DNA of 64,000 bases from Kalaharituber pfeilii (GCA_015179045.1 WHUZ01000084.1:124001-188000); one strand, 5' to 3'; positions 1 to 12,125 are shown, counted from the first letter of the stretch. Notes: a model not told the origin generated them from the letters alone. Made by a program: numbers and translations.

Positions 1-55
1 GATTTAGGCCTAACAAGGCAATGCTCGCAGCTAACTCTCTCAACTGCATGCGCAG

Positions 56-1130
56 GCGTTCTCGGGTCCCTTTCGGTCTTCATTGACTGATCTGCTGTCC
101 CCACCACGATGCAAGCACTGCAATTTTTTCAGCGTGATTCGTCGAGAGTTTTCACTCTTGAACGATGCCTTGACAGGACTTGACCCCCAATTTTATTTTC
201 AACAGAAGCACAATAACCTCTGCAGCACAAGCAGCAATGCTTCTTACAATAGTTGTTGGAGCATGCTTCCAGGAAACCATCTTGTAACTGAACAGGAGAG
301 AGGAAGTTATGCGCAATGGGGTTCTACAATTTCGCAGGCTCCCTTCAATCCCGACTTCACTACAGCCCAGCAAATAGGACAATGGGATGGGAAATATAGC
401 CAACAATGTCATTTTAATATGGGCTCTTCCCAGAGCGCCTGGTTCGATGCTGGTACTGATATTTATTCAAGGTCCAGCAGTTGCCAGGAGCCTGACTCTC
501 GCATCAAAACAAACTTCACTTCGAGTTCCGATTCTAATTCCTGCGATCTTGATACTTGCACTAGTCCCGGTGGGAGGGACAAAGTGAACTTCCCGGTTGA
601 AAACACAGAACGTGGTCAAAACGTACCAAAACCTCATAAGATGTCTCAGTCATGCACAGCATCTGCAGACTCTAGATCTGCTGGGGGGCAACAGCTGCAT
701 ATAACGTTCACAGCTATCAATGGCACCAGTCAGCCATCATATGAATCACGCAAATCTAGCGGTGCCTGTAAAAACTCGAAAAGAACTGGCCCAGAAACGA
801 GACAGAGATCCGCGATAAACTCATCGAACAGAGAGCCGAGTCCTAAATTGAGGTATGTGACCCTGCTTGACTTATTCACCGCTTGCCACTAATGTAGAGT
901 CGCTGAACAGTGGTGCTGCACCAACTCCGGCAAAGGGTGGTCAAATCAAATGCCCATTCTCAAATTGTCGCCGTAATCAGCGTCCGGGGAATGAAAAACA
1001 GTACTTCAGACGATACGACAACCTTGGAGATCATCTCCGGAGGGTTCATAAGCTTGAGATGGGTCGTTACGCAAGAGTACAGCGCTGGATTCAAGAGAAC
1101 CCAGAACAAATCAGAGAACAGGATAAATAG
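56..1130 (+). CDS. C2H2-type zinc-finger protein, 5' end unresolved
   Basis: Two exons are visible. Exon 1 is open from 35 to 852. Intron 853-910 starts GTATGT, has a CACTAAT branch site near 887 and ends AACAG. Exon 2 runs 911-1130. The splice fuses a Ser/Asn/Gln-rich, disordered N-terminal part to a short C-terminal domain with Cys-X4-Cys, 21 residues, then His-X4-His, and the hydrophobic pattern YDNLGDHLRRVH of a C2H2 recognition helix. This suggests a DNA-binding regulator. The first in-frame ATG is at 263 and would give 269 residues, but the reading frame looks coding upstream of it and a CAG at 53-55 could be a 3' splice site, so a 5' exon may lie outside the window. The 21-residue spacing between the Cys and His pairs is much longer than in a classical finger. 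Target genes cannot be inferred. Confidence 0.6.
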
Positions 1131-2408
1131 GACTTGATCAAGGCGGAACTGAATGGCTAGGAACAGTTGAATGTGCAACATCTGGGGTTTCTTATCCATT
1201 TTTTGCTCCCATCTCAAATTTATTGTCAATTCCTACGTTGTCACTTTCGTCTCTGAGTTTCGAACCATGTGTTCCGTCTTGATTTCTCGTTTTTTTTTGG
1301 CTCATTTCTTGCTTCCCCTGCATTTCTGATTTTATGATTACAGTTGTTACGAGTTTGCTTGGGGTCATGAATTTTAGGAATTAAGTACATTTTTTCGGTT
1401 AGTGGCAAATGTGAACGGTTACCAATTACGGTCACTGGTTTCGACGGATTTGAAAACTTTTGACTGTACATGGTACCGTCAGGTTTGCTAAATGTATATG
1501 GGGGAGTTGGCGAATTGGGTTTCTGTGTATACTTTCCCTCTTCCTGTTCGTTTTTGCTTACCAACAGAATACTTCATGTTTCATGCTTTTGTGCTGCCAT
1601 TTTAACCTTTGCTGTTACTCTAGATATCCTTTCACTTTATAGACATCCCCAATGTCGACGTTTGCAGTTTTCGATACCTCCACCCTCACGCACCCTCCCC
1701 CTCCCCCCTCCCCCCGCCCACCTTCCCCCTCCCCCGTTTCACCCCCAATTAGCTTTCCACACATTCCAACAGGTCCACTTGGAATTAGGTCAGCAAGTTG
1801 TGTCTACGTCCATTAAGGAAAGGGAATGATCCAAGGAAATGATTAGAAGGGAACGGCAGGCAGGAAAATGGAATTCGAAGAAAATAGCATAGGCATATCG
1901 TATAGGCGTTGGAAATTTTTATTTTATTACATTTTGTTTCTTTCTCTTTTTCTGTGAATGTCTCTAGCCTGTCTCAGCGCAGGTACTTCTCCAGACATAT
2001 TATTGTCTGCATACAATATTCGACTGGAGCTTGTATATTCTCTGAAGAAAGGAAACCAAGGGTCGCCAAGAAACCAGATCCCAGATCCAAATTAAAATGC
2101 AACCATTATACAATTCCTATTTTGTATATCCCTCCCAGAACAAGTGAAAATGTGAACAGAATGTCTAAGATTATGAAATGAAGAATGGGAAAACAGGAAT
2201 CCATTGCGGACTATGTGGTTGCCGGTGTTCCAATATCACCCTTCATCTTTGAAAAGATTATTTCCAATTGTACAATTGTGCAGTAGCAGTTTGGACAGTT
2301 TTCTGTTGTTGGTAACTTGTCATGTCCTATCAATTTAAAGTCAATACTTTGTTCAAAGAAGTCTTTCTAGATTGATTTCAACTTACCACCCGCAACCTCA
2401 CATCGCAT
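1131..2408. other. Intergenic region with a pyrimidine-rich tract
   Basis: No convincing gene is seen. A C-rich pyrimidine tract at about 1678-1745 is the only compositional feature; short open frames across it are low-complexity Pro/Leu and are not supported. Confidence 0.5.
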
Positions 2409-3053
2409 TTAGTAGATAATTTTGAGGATGAGATCCACCACCCATGGTAAAACAATTTCCAACACCTTACCAGCTGCCCAGCCACCAATGATGTTCTTCA
2501 AGACCTTCTTCAAAGCACCCTTAATCTTGTTCTTGAGCCAGTTCTTATGTGCTTTGGTGATCTTGCTCAGGGTCTTGGCCTTGCTCTTCAAGTACTTGGT
2601 GATGGATCTCCGCAGGGTGCCACCAAGTGTATTCCAGACCTTCTTGGCGAGGGATGTCTTGCTGATCTTCTTGAGGAGAATCTTAACAAGTTTGTCAACA
2701 ATCCCACGTCTCTCAATGTAGTCACGGCGGTCAAGTGCAACATCATCATCATCATCATCCTCTTCTGGCAGATCAGCAAGGCTCCGGAGGAAAGCCTCAT
2801 CCTCAGGATCAGCGAGCTTCACTGCATCATTCTCATCCTCTGGGATCTCAGGGACATTGTCATCATCGACTGGGTCCACAGAGGTCAAGGCAGGCTCTGG
2901 TGCTGCTGCAGGAGCAGGAGCTGCCTCACGTTTGGCAAGAGTCGAGTCTGCAACCTGGATATCACGGGTGTTGAGCTCAGCTGCCGGGATGACAAAGGCG
3001 TTGACGGTGATGGCAGAGAAAGCAAGAGCGAGGAAGGCAGTAGTGAACTTCAT
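2409..3053 (-). CDS. Secreted precursor with acidic pro-region and cationic amphipathic C-terminal domain
   Basis: This is an intron-less 214-residue protein. Residues 1-19 are a signal peptide (hydrophobic core, then VNA before Phe20). Residues 43-116 are a pro-region with about 27 Asp/Glu, including six consecutive Asp at 99-104. Dibasic Kex2-type sites lie at Lys41-Arg42 (followed by Glu-Ala, as in yeast alpha-factor, where a dipeptidyl aminopeptidase trims), Arg109-Arg110 and Arg115-Arg116. The final 98 residues (117-214) carry 22 Lys and 2 Arg against 3 acidic residues, in repeated amphipathic heptad-like segments, and end in a hydrophobic stretch (196-214). The charges of pro-region and mature part nearly cancel, as in precursors that mask a membrane-active peptide. 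I do not recognise the family. A secreted antimicrobial or membrane-active polypeptide is an inference; a cell-wall or nucleic-acid-binding protein is possible. Confidence 0.8.
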   Translation of the reverse strand: MKFTTAFLALAFSAITVNAFVIPAAELNTRDIQVADSTLAKREAAPAPAAAPEPALTSVDPVDDDNVPEIPEDENDAVKLADPEDEAFLRSLADLPEEDDDDDDVALDRRDYIERRGIVDKLVKILLKKISKTSLAKKVWNTLGGTLRRSITKYLKSKAKTLSKITKAHKNWLKNKIKGALKKVLKNIIGGWAAGKVLEIVLPWVVDLILKIIY

Positions 3054-3252
3054 TTTGAAGATGCTTTGGATTCGAAGTTGGACTTGATGGAGAAGTTGGT
3101 TTCAAGTAAGGTATCAAGTCAAGGTATTCGAAGCTAAAGTTGCAGAGTTGACACTTCAAATGAGATTCTGAGAAAGGAGCGAAGATGTGAAGGGGGGATT
3201 GGCTCGTGGGTGGTGAGGAGAGAAGGAAGCAGTTGAGGAGGGAACTCCACAT

Positions 3253-3261
3253 CTCTTTATA
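3253..3261 (-). promoter_or_regulatory. Possible TATA box of the secreted cationic protein gene
   Basis: On the minus strand TATAAAGAG lies about 200 nt upstream of the ATG, and the intervening leader is CT-rich in that strand (about 3165-3250), a common feature of expressed fungal genes. No transcription start can be assigned. Confidence 0.4.
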
Positions 3262-4136
3262 GGCATTCGAGAAGTGATGTATGATATTCGAGAAGGAACA
3301 TCATAACAATATGCTGTAGTGATTGCAATGCAATGGCAGGTCAGCGAAAAAGAGGACTGTTACTCGGACCGTCTACGGCCGCAGTGTGACATGAAGATCG
3401 CAGCTTTGACATCTCGCATCTCGCGCATCTCCGTGAAGTTGTGAGGTGAGGTGAGGTTGAGTACGAGGCGGCGAAGGTCATTTTCGTGAGAGTGGTTACA
3501 ATAAACCAGGGTTGATGCAAATTGTGGACTATTTCACTACCGCATTGGTCGTGAAACGTTGTTTGCATCGCTCAGTCCGAGTTAGGTAATGGAAACCTGG
3601 GATTCAACCCCCCAAGCCTAGGGCCTGGTCCCACGGGAATGCCGAACGTCATTACATTCACTGCGGCTAAGCCGTTAATTGAGAAATCACCAATCAGCAT
3701 CCAACTTTCAAGGTGCATTAGGGACTTGACAATGGCTCGAATTTGCAAACATGTTGAAACATTGTCATGTCTATGTACATAACACGTTATCCACGATATG
3801 TTCTATTGAGCCTCAGTGGATGAAATGAAGTGTATGCCTGAAACTCCTCGCGCCATATGCACGGCAGCATAGACAGCTACTCGTGTACCGATCGGCCGCC
3901 AAGTGTCAAGCCGGGTTAAGGGATTCCCATGAAAACGCATGCGCCCATGTTATGACAGTTACGGTGCATGAGCATGGCTGTATCACGCAACGTAAAGTCA
4001 ATCAATGGCTTCAATTTAAAACTCGTGGCCAGGAACAAAACATGCATGCGAGCCAGTAACCGTACCATGGATCTCAGATCCGATGCAGGTGAGAACTCTA
4101 CAGATATAGATGTACACTATAACGAATCTCTCTCTA
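3262..4136. other. Intergenic region without recognised features
   Basis: No coding region, repeat or RNA gene could be supported here. Confidence 0.4.
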
Positions 4137-4274
4137 GTGAAAACCTGGCTATAGTGAAGGGATGGACGGGATTCTTTGTGTACACAGGTAAAGAAAGCGC
4201 CCTCGCTATAGTGAAAACTGGTTATAGTGAAGAAAATCGTTCGGATTCTTGGTCTTCAATATAGCCAGGGTCAC
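4137..4274. mobile_element. Short TIR element (MITE), copy 1 of the GTGACCCTGG family
   Basis: The right end reads TATAGCCAGGGTCAC, the reverse complement of the left end of the related copy at 24807-24928. The left end here is a changed version (GTGAAAACCTGGCTATA). Internal sequence is also shared, including CTATAGTGAAGGGATGG and TTCTTTGTGTACACAGGTA. There is no coding capacity. The CTATAGTGAA motifs recall termini of pogo-like DNA transposons, but superfamily is not certain. Confidence 0.55.
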
Positions 4275-4588
4275 CTATATCGTCCAATAATGCGTTCGTT
4301 ATGTCTCGCACGGTGATTCCGAAGTGAAAATCATGCAAGGGGCAGCGGGCGTTAACGGTAAGTTTGAACATCAACGTTACCCGTCGTTAACGTGGTCATT
4401 CATACACGCGGGGATGGCGATGCAGATCGGCGGATAGTGCTGCCGCTTAGTTTGCGGTTGCACTGTGGCCTACCACCATGATTACATAATCTGGGTAAGA
4501 GAGCTATCATATACCGGACCTCACTATAACAGAAACCTTGCTATACTAGATGGCCTCTGCTTGCGACATCCGCTCCCCGTACAAATCG

Positions 4589-4645
4589 CCCTTGCTATAC
4601 CGGATGAAAAAAGTGCCAGATTTTAGCGATCCGGTATAGCAAGGG
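4589..4645. repeat. Perfect 17-bp inverted repeat
   Basis: Arms CCCTTGCTATACCGGAT (4589-4605) and its exact reverse complement (4629-4645) flank a 23-bp spacer. Related CTATA-containing words lie just upstream (4520-4550), so this may be the inner part of a decayed MITE. Confidence 0.65.
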
Positions 4646-4939
4646 TAGACGGTATTACACAGGGAATTCTGGCATGAGACTACAGGGAATTAGTTTTCGG
4701 GGAATTCACTAACCAGGGGCAGTGTACTCAGTACTTTGGTATGGCATGTTTAAGTGGAAAGCGCCGACTTAGTGCATAAAACTCTTCTTTGAATTGCCAA
4801 TTCATGGACATCATCCTTATCTTCTTCTATGAAAGCGCCTTCTTCCGCTTACATTACGGCATTCCCTGTAAGGACATATATTGTGGAAGATGCCTGCAGA
4901 TAGCAACAATTCACCGTATGCACAAGCCGGTGCGTACAG

Positions 4940-7800
4940 TGAGGACGCAAAGGTGAAGGAGTTAGATACTATGGTACTCAAAATCTTGGATGATATTCGG
5001 AACTAAGAGTTGGATTCAGCCTCTTTCTTCCAACATGCGACGGTGTCAAAAGACCAACGATTGCGTAAGAGTGAAACTGGATTCTGCAGGAGAGGAGGAT
5101 CTGCTAGGGTCTTTCAGTCCATGTTGCCGCATCTGAACTTTATTGCGGGCAAGAAAATCTCATCATGGAGGATACTGGAATTAAGTAACCTCTTGCCCTC
5201 GGTTGGTGATGATAATCAATTCACCATGTAGCATTTACGAGGCTGCCGGATCCAGGTCCACTACACCTATTGAGGTGGATGCAGGTGCAGGTCATAAAGA
5301 GGCCGAATGGGGTGGTTGCCACGCAAGGGAGAGCAATGTCGCGAAATCGGCAACTTGCAAATAAAAAAGCGGATGGTGAAGAGGCTAAATCTGTCAGCAG
5401 GCGAGAGCAGGTATCTGGGTCAGGAGGCATGAGGCCTAAGAGGAGAAAAGTTCGAAAGCGAGGAACAATAGGTACAGTAGCTGCTGCATTGATTATGTTC
5501 GCATTTTCAAGAAACACAATACCTTGCAAACGATAATTGGTTATTTTTTGCAAAGTTATTGTGTCGCAAAGGATTTGTTATCGGTACTAAATCACCTTGG
5601 AAGCTCGGTGGGCTACACAACTGTGTGCGATAATATGAAGGCCATAGCAGAGAATAATAAGAGGAAAATCCAAGAGAGAATCAATGCGGGAGAGCCATTT
5701 GTTGGGCATGCGACAACTGTACACTGAGAAATAGCAAGACTGGTCAAAGTGTATTAAACAGAAGGAGATGAAACAGAATACTGTGGCACTGATGTTGTTC
5801 TTATATTTATCAGAACCAGATGAAGGTAATGAAGGTTGACCAGTGTGGTTATATGACTCTAAGCGAGCGTATGGGGAGTGATGTGGGGTTGCCGAAAAGG
5901 ATCTTGATGCGTGCCACGATACACCGGACTATTCAAAAATTGATATGCTATGGTTACTATCAGCTGGGTCCCTAATATCACATTCACCAGGAAGGATGGC
6001 TACTCATCTAGCAGATATTTTGTGGAAATATATGCCAGCCGCTGTCAAAGGTGTGCCAGATATTAGACCAACTCTCGTGAAAGAATGTCAAATACGGATA
6101 CACAAGAGTGATGGGTATGGATTACCCACCATGGAGTTTGATGAGGCAACTATTGAGGGGTATTGGAGAGAATGAATGAAGAGTTAGGTTTGCAGAAGAT
6201 AGGGTTGATGCACAGGGCAGTAATACATGCGGGAGACCTTGCAGTATTGATCAAGATTCAAACTTTGAAAAAACTCCGGGCACGTGATTTTGGAGAAAAT
6301 CGCAGTGATTACTTGGTACATCATGAGGGAGCATTTCATCTAGGAATGGCAGCAGAGGACATGTTATTTCTGGCGCATTGGGGTTGAGAGGATGGCAGAT
6401 CATTATGTCACTCAAAGCATGTCTTAGGAGTTAGGGGAGTAACTTCGAATACACCGGCGTAATATTTGCAAACATTTTACAGCAGCGTCTGCAGAAAGGT
6501 TTGCATTGACGGCATTTTGCGAAAATTTTGGGTATATATGTGTTTAATGTTTTGACATTTGCTGACCTTGACTAGGCTGAAGACTTCAATGAATTGAAAA
6601 CAAAGCTACTCGCAAAGGGAGAATATGTGAGTGTGATTAATGAGGTGGTACGAAAGGTGTTTATAGCAAGGTCGACGCGTCTAGCTTGGGAGAGTGCCAA
6701 ATCTCAAGCAATGAATGCATATGGAAAGAGACCTAGTTTATGAGAATTATCTGCTATTCCTGCAGCGTTCCTTTAGTGTACTGGACTTACATAGAAATAT
6801 TAAATCAGGTGAGTCAAAGTTCTTGAGGGGAATAGTTACTACAGAGGTGCTGAGAAAGTTTCTTAGGAGATCCCGGAGCTTATTGGAAGAATATTCAAAC
6901 GGAAGAATATTCAGGTGCTGGCGGGTTTCATTCAGTGGATGTGGGAAGCATTTGTATGCGAAGGCCTTAATCAATTAACTAATTGATATAGAGTGTGTAT
7001 AGACACCTGTTATGGAATATGTCCACCGGAATATTGTCTTCCTGAGCCCTTCAACGATAGGAGGCAAATTCATGGGTAATAATGTCCCAATGATTTCTCC
7101 GGAGATGTATTTCTAACTATTGTCATGGTGTATAGACAAGGTTAATGAGTCAGTCGTACGAAAAGTTAAAGATCAACATAATCCCCGTGGGACATGACAG
7201 AGTAAAGATTTTTCTGGATACCATATCTTGGAAGGTATTTCCCTTCATTGGTGTCAAGGCATCTGTTCGCAAGACCTCGAGTAGTACATATCAAACTTGT
7301 ATAGATAGATGTGTAATACTGACTGTTCTCTAGAGGCAATTCATAGTGGAACTAAGCATGGGGTAGTGGAGGACAAGGGAGATGCTCTGTTAGTGCTGAG
7401 GATATTGTTACATCATAAAGTGAATAAATCGCAAAAGGTCGTTGCAAAGGTGCTTCGGTGCATAATTCGGTAGTCATTCAGCAGGCGATTGATTTATTTG
7501 CGGAGGGAGAAGAGGTTATGGTTCGAGGGGGGTTAGTGGCTAAAATCATGAGAGGCTTGTTGGGGACAGTGATTACATAAGAGATGATTATGGAGGAATC
7601 AGAGGAAGACCATTCTTGCTCAGTGAATTGGATGAATGAGGGTGGCAATGAAGGTAATTGGGAAAGAAAACAGGGAGGCGAGATTGCAGATAGGTCGGAG
7701 AATGAGGATGAGCCGGAGGTGGATTTCGGCGATGCTAGGATGTCTTGGTCAAAATGGCGAGAGAGGATTTTGATCTAGAGGATGGGGGTAGTGATGAAGA
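4940..7800 (+). pseudogene. Decayed DUF6589-family gene
   Basis: Several short frames on the plus strand keep pieces of the fungal DUF6589 family in the right order. At 5524-5727 there is a stretch resembling the family's 'nearly repeated QSVLG-F-S...VI..L..LG.S' helix region (here IIGYFLQSYCVAKDLLSVL and VGYTTVCDNMKAIAEN). At 6163-6387 comes a segment ending FHLGMAAEDMLFLAHWG, matching the conserved family signature F-H-L-x-M-A...N-M-L-F. Further fragments follow at 6575-6990, 7145-7330 and 7440-7565. Stops and frameshifts separate them, so the gene is dead. The end (7584-7778) encodes an acidic tail. DUF6589 genes are common and multi-copy in some fungal genomes and are often suspected to be mobile. 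The ends given are approximate, and the family assignment rests on recalled patterns, not a search. Confidence 0.55.
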
Positions 7801-8069
7801 TTAATTGTCATTGTACTGAGTTATGTGCATTTAAGGGAGAACTATAAGCTTGAAATTTCACATACATGAATTCGAATTACTGCTGTAGCGAGAGGCAATG
7901 GTATTGCAAATGGTATATAGAACAACGCTAAAACGATGTATGAGCCATGAAATAATAGTATACAATGACCGATGTTCGTGGATGCTTATGTGTTGTTCGA
8001 TGTTATTGTGTTATCATTGGTAAGAACATTGATTTTGCGAGGACCTCGCTTGATGCCCTTATCACATCA

Positions 8070-10310
8070 CGTTTTCCGCGCTTTTTTCAGTTGTACATTA
8101 ATGACCTGTTCAGTGATATCCTGTAGGGTACTGGCCCAGTGGAAGCCTGTATAGGCACTATTTTCCCTCTCTAGAGAGAAGGAGCATGATGAAATAGGTG
8201 TAAAGATGTCGCCTGTATGATTTGACGTAGAATCCCGGAGAACTGAGAGTATGCTATCGAAAGCACGATATGTGAGCTTAACATGTGAGGGGATTATCGT
8301 AGAGCGCATAGGGTCGGGGTATAGCAATTCGGACATGCTCAGGAGTGGAGATACTTCGTTGCTTTAGTCACAATCTTTTGAATCTCATCGTCGGGGAGTA
8401 ACACCGTAGCAGGATATGGGCAGAATCTTTTACCGCCTCCCATGGCAACCACATATCACGCTGAAGCTGTGTAAATTTGGTAGTAATCTCATCAGCCTCT
8501 GAAGGTTGTAATCTAGGCAGTGAGCGAGCTTCAGTGGTTGGCTGTACTGTGGAATTCGTGGTCTGTGTATGGGGTAATAGTCTTCTTATCTCCAGAGGAA
8601 TATCTGTCCCCATGCACTGATCGCAGTTTGCAAAATCGACAGCAGTGGAATCCAGGGACCCCCGAAGTAGTTCAGGATCACTTTGCGGCGACATCCGATG
8701 GTGTTGATTAAGGAGAGGATAGCTCGGCAATGGGCTGGTGGCAAGCGAGTACCGTATTGTATCCCTCGAATGCGCGAACGTTCAGATTTAGTCACACCCA
8801 AAAAAAGGATTAAAACTTCTCCTTGGGTGTGTATAACGCCAGGACGTCTACTGGCTAATAGAAGCCTCAAACTTTGACTCCTCGCAGACTCTGCTAGGGG
8901 CCTGTCGTCATTTGAAGCCCATTACCAAGTTCTTTTGGCGTGGGGCGAAATTTGACGATTTCGCGCCCCCGAGAGATTGGAGGATTAAATTTGTCTACTG
9001 TATTCTCGCATTTTCGGAGATTTGTGCAGTTATTATTTGAAGCTCCTATTCTGCGGTGCTTGTTGGATCTAGATTGAGATTGTCCACTTCGACCCCTAAG
9101 TTAACGCGTATGTTGTCTTGTGCCTTCATAACATGAGGGACCATCATGTGAGCGGCGATATTTCTGAGCTGGCTCATCATTAACCAAGGATGACTTTGTA
9201 TGGAAAAGTATCCCTACGTCTTGCATCGGGCTTTCTCGCTGCACGACCAAGACGCTGTACTAATGTACTCGTTGCCCCTTGTACTCAGACGTCATTGCAC
9301 TACCCTTTCGACGTCTGATATGTACGCTCTGCATTCTGAACTAATCGCGGTTGTATACTCTGAGAGTATGCGCGGCTCATCTTCGAGTAACTGTTTTTGG
9401 GTCCTCTAAAGCAGAGAGGTGGCTATTTCACAAGCTGTTTGTAGACTATCAAAATTATCATGCTGCTCCGGACATGAAACCTGCTGCAAGACTTAGAATG
9501 ACATATCCTGATAAGAGGTGAAAGAGTGTTGAATTCCGCGTATAACATAGTAAATATTCGGCCTATGTACTACATTAGTACGGAATACAAGATGTAATGA
9601 GGTTGAAACCTTGACCTGCCTATGAGGCGATGAAGGAGTCTACACCGTTTTGGAAAACGTAGGTTAGTAGGAATGAACCCGCGCACATGACAAGGCACGG
9701 TTGCAGAAAGCCCTAAAAATGGCAGATTTGGGAGTAGATTCTCAGTAGTCTAATTGACACATGGTTGCGCGGAAATTTTGCCTGCACGTTATAAGGTCAG
9801 TGATCTTGTCCTCTCAAGCACTAGTGTACGTTGACTGCAAATACTTACCACTGATGACACGAATGTACTTCATCAACTACAATGCACATGAGCCTGCTTC
9901 GTAATAATTTTGATTGCATCATGCTTACAAAGGTTCGATTTTCCCATGGTTAGCATATCCGGTGGTAAATATATGAGTTGGTATGCACCAGCAATGGTGT
10001 TGGTCGCTATCTTAGGGTGCTGCATTGAGTGCCGCTGCTTTACAGTAATACTATCATGCACTTGAATGGCTCATGCATGCTTGCCATCAAGAAGCAAAGG
10101 ACTTGACATGTCCAGTCCAAGCGACACAGCTAATCTTTGCCTTTCCAGAATTCCCACGGCTGCCTCAATCTGCCAGTCTTCGACCATAAGATTGAGTTGG
10201 CGGCGCTGAAAAACACTATCTGCCACCCGATGTTGTATACTGCCAACCTCAGAGATATCCCAAACCTGAACTGACGTGAACAAGTCTCCGAAGCAGACTT
10301 TTATCAATTA
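8070..10310 (-). pseudogene. Decayed RecQ-like DEAD/DEAH helicase gene
   Basis: Reading the minus strand from 10310 downwards, helicase motifs occur in order but in shifting frames. A motif-I region is degenerate (10080-10307; GLDMSSPLLL where a GTGxGKS-like loop is expected). A segment AYQLIYLPPDMLT (9873-10061) precedes a Walker B box that reads IVVDEVHSCHQW after one frame change (about 9845-9885). The RecQ zinc-binding region follows at 8600-8710: GCRRKVILNYFG, then, after another frameshift, FANCDQC. This order (DExH ... CRR..IL.YFG ... C.xC) is specific to RecQ-type helicases, including telomere-linked and other multi-copy fungal ones. At least two frameshifts and the lost P-loop show that the gene is dead. 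It converges tail-to-tail with the DUF6589 relic. Ends are approximate. Confidence 0.65.
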
Positions 10311-11260
10311 AGGAGCCATCCAGGGCGGTCACAGGGTTCATTGAAAGCGTTGCGAGGCTGCTTCGGGGCTGCTGAAGCCAGCTACCTATGTCAGTGGTGG
10401 TGAGTAAGAAGGGTATCTGGGAGACAGCACTGATGACTGAGGGAACTGTGACTTTGGCTGGAGGTGTGGCTGAGGGAGCTTGGGTAGTGACTGTAGCTGC
10501 TAATGGTCATGCAATACTACGGTATGTGGTAAGGAGAGAATGCCTGCTCGTTACGCTCGCAATGGGGGCTGCGGCGGGGGCTGAGGCAGAGCTTGGACAC
10601 TTGCGACCGGGGTTAGGGGCTTTGGTGCTGTCACAGAACAGTAATTATGCCCTTGCGACTGCGACGGGCTTTTGAGGTGGTTTTAACATACTTTTTCAGT
10701 CGCTTGCACATATGCTAAGAGGGGAAGAACTGATGGTACTATCCAAGACCGCTCTCTAGTGTGTCATCGGTCATATTCCTATTTGGATTCTTCATGTGCT
10801 CAGCGTATACAGTATTCCTCCACTATTGTCGTATGTACAACTGTTTGTAAGGTAGGCTATGCAGCATCTACAGTCTCGCACAGGGGCGCACGAATCTAGA
10901 ACTGGCGGGGCGAAGTCTCACAGGTAGTCTCAATGGTCAAGTGTCAAGAAAAAGAGTAGTCAATTGCTCTATCTGATACGATGCCGAATCTGATTTCTAT
11001 CTGCGCGTGAACCCATGATCCCTCTACAATCCTACCCACATACAATTGATAGAGCATTAAACCACCTCGCTTACTTATCCTGCATTCACTTCGTTATCTT
11101 ATGCAGGTAACATTATATATTCCTATTGCTGAGTACCACTCTTTGCCGCATTCAGCCTTAATTTTTTTTTTTTCCTTTTTTTCCCCCATCAGTACCATAG
11201 TCACTATCACACTGCGTCTGTCAACATTATCTGAGCACTACTCTACCCCAACACGTCTAT
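10311..11260. other. Region without a supported gene
   Basis: A plus-strand frame of 95 codons at 10388-10675 is Ala/Val/Gly-rich and has no recognisable domain. The stretch could include the decayed upstream part of the helicase relic on the minus strand. Nothing else could be supported. Confidence 0.3.
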
Positions 11261-11309
11261 ACCATTACTATCCCTTCAGAACTTCCAACTTTCCAGTTCC
11301 CCGCCCACC

Positions 11310-11560
11310 TCGAGGAATCAGTTGCTAAATCACCCACTGACGAATCATACACTAAATCAAGTGCTGAGCCTAAGTTACCTACTGAATCGCCTGCGCCTGA
11401 ATCACCTGCGCCTGAATCACCTGCGCCTGAATCGCCTGCGCCTGAATCACCTGCTGAATCGCCTGCTGAATCCCCTACCGAGTCGCTTGCCGAATCGCTT
11501 GTAGAACTACATCCCGAACTTCTGCTGAACTTCCTAACTCATCTGCTAAGCTGCTAGTTA
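11310..11560 (+). repeat. Coding-like tandem repeat (Glu-Ser-Pro-Ala-Pro unit)
   Basis: A 15-bp unit of the form CCTGAATCRCCTGCG is repeated about four times (11390-11450), followed by shorter nine-base variants. In one frame it reads as repeated ESPAP then ESPAE/ESLAE units, flanked by similar Lys/Ser/Glu text from 11309 to a stop at 11556. Synonymous differences (TCA/TCG, CCT/CCC) between units keep the frame, which suggests a once-coding low-complexity segment, perhaps a wall or surface protein. No start or partner domain is seen. Confidence 0.45.
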
Positions 11561-12125
11561 GCTCACATAATAAATTGCTTGCTGAATCCTTCGCTGAACT
11601 GGATAGTCACTATAATGCATTCTCTCTTACTTACCTACTACGCCACCCATCATAGCATTCCCCAAGTAGCAAGTTTAGTAGAGTACAACTCAAGAACCTA
11701 TAATTTTATAATTTTCTCAGTATTAATATGATACTGCCAACAGAATAATAGTGACTCTTACCTTGCATTGTCAAGTTGCGGAATTGAGAAGGGGTGAGGA
11801 GCTAGATTTAAGATAGCTTTATCATCGGTTCAGGAGAATCTCATAGTAGTCAAGCTATCTTTGTTTCGATTAGTGTGGTGGCAGTACTTGCTCAAGTTGA
11901 CAGATTTTGATTAAATGTACTCCACTTGTGGAGGTCATAGCTACAAAGTATGGAATTTATTGGATAATAAGAGAAGAGGCTCGAGTTGAATGGCAAGACA
12001 TTTCAACCTCAGTACTATATAGAAGACTTCAGGTTACGAGGAGCGGAAGGAGTACTTGAGGAGTCTGGAGGGGTGGACGGCTCTTGTTACTTGGGAGGTA
12101 ATGTGAGAGAGGTTTCTCCGCATTA

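Noticed and set aside
2422..3137. Plus-strand frames opposite the secreted protein, including a His-rich one
   Set aside because: They are the antisense of its Asp-rich and Ala/Pro-rich codons; the minus-strand frame has a signal peptide, Kex2 sites and a full-length structure.
10388..10675. 95-codon Ala/Val-rich plus-strand frame
   Set aside because: Low complexity, no start context, no domain and no conserved neighbour exon.
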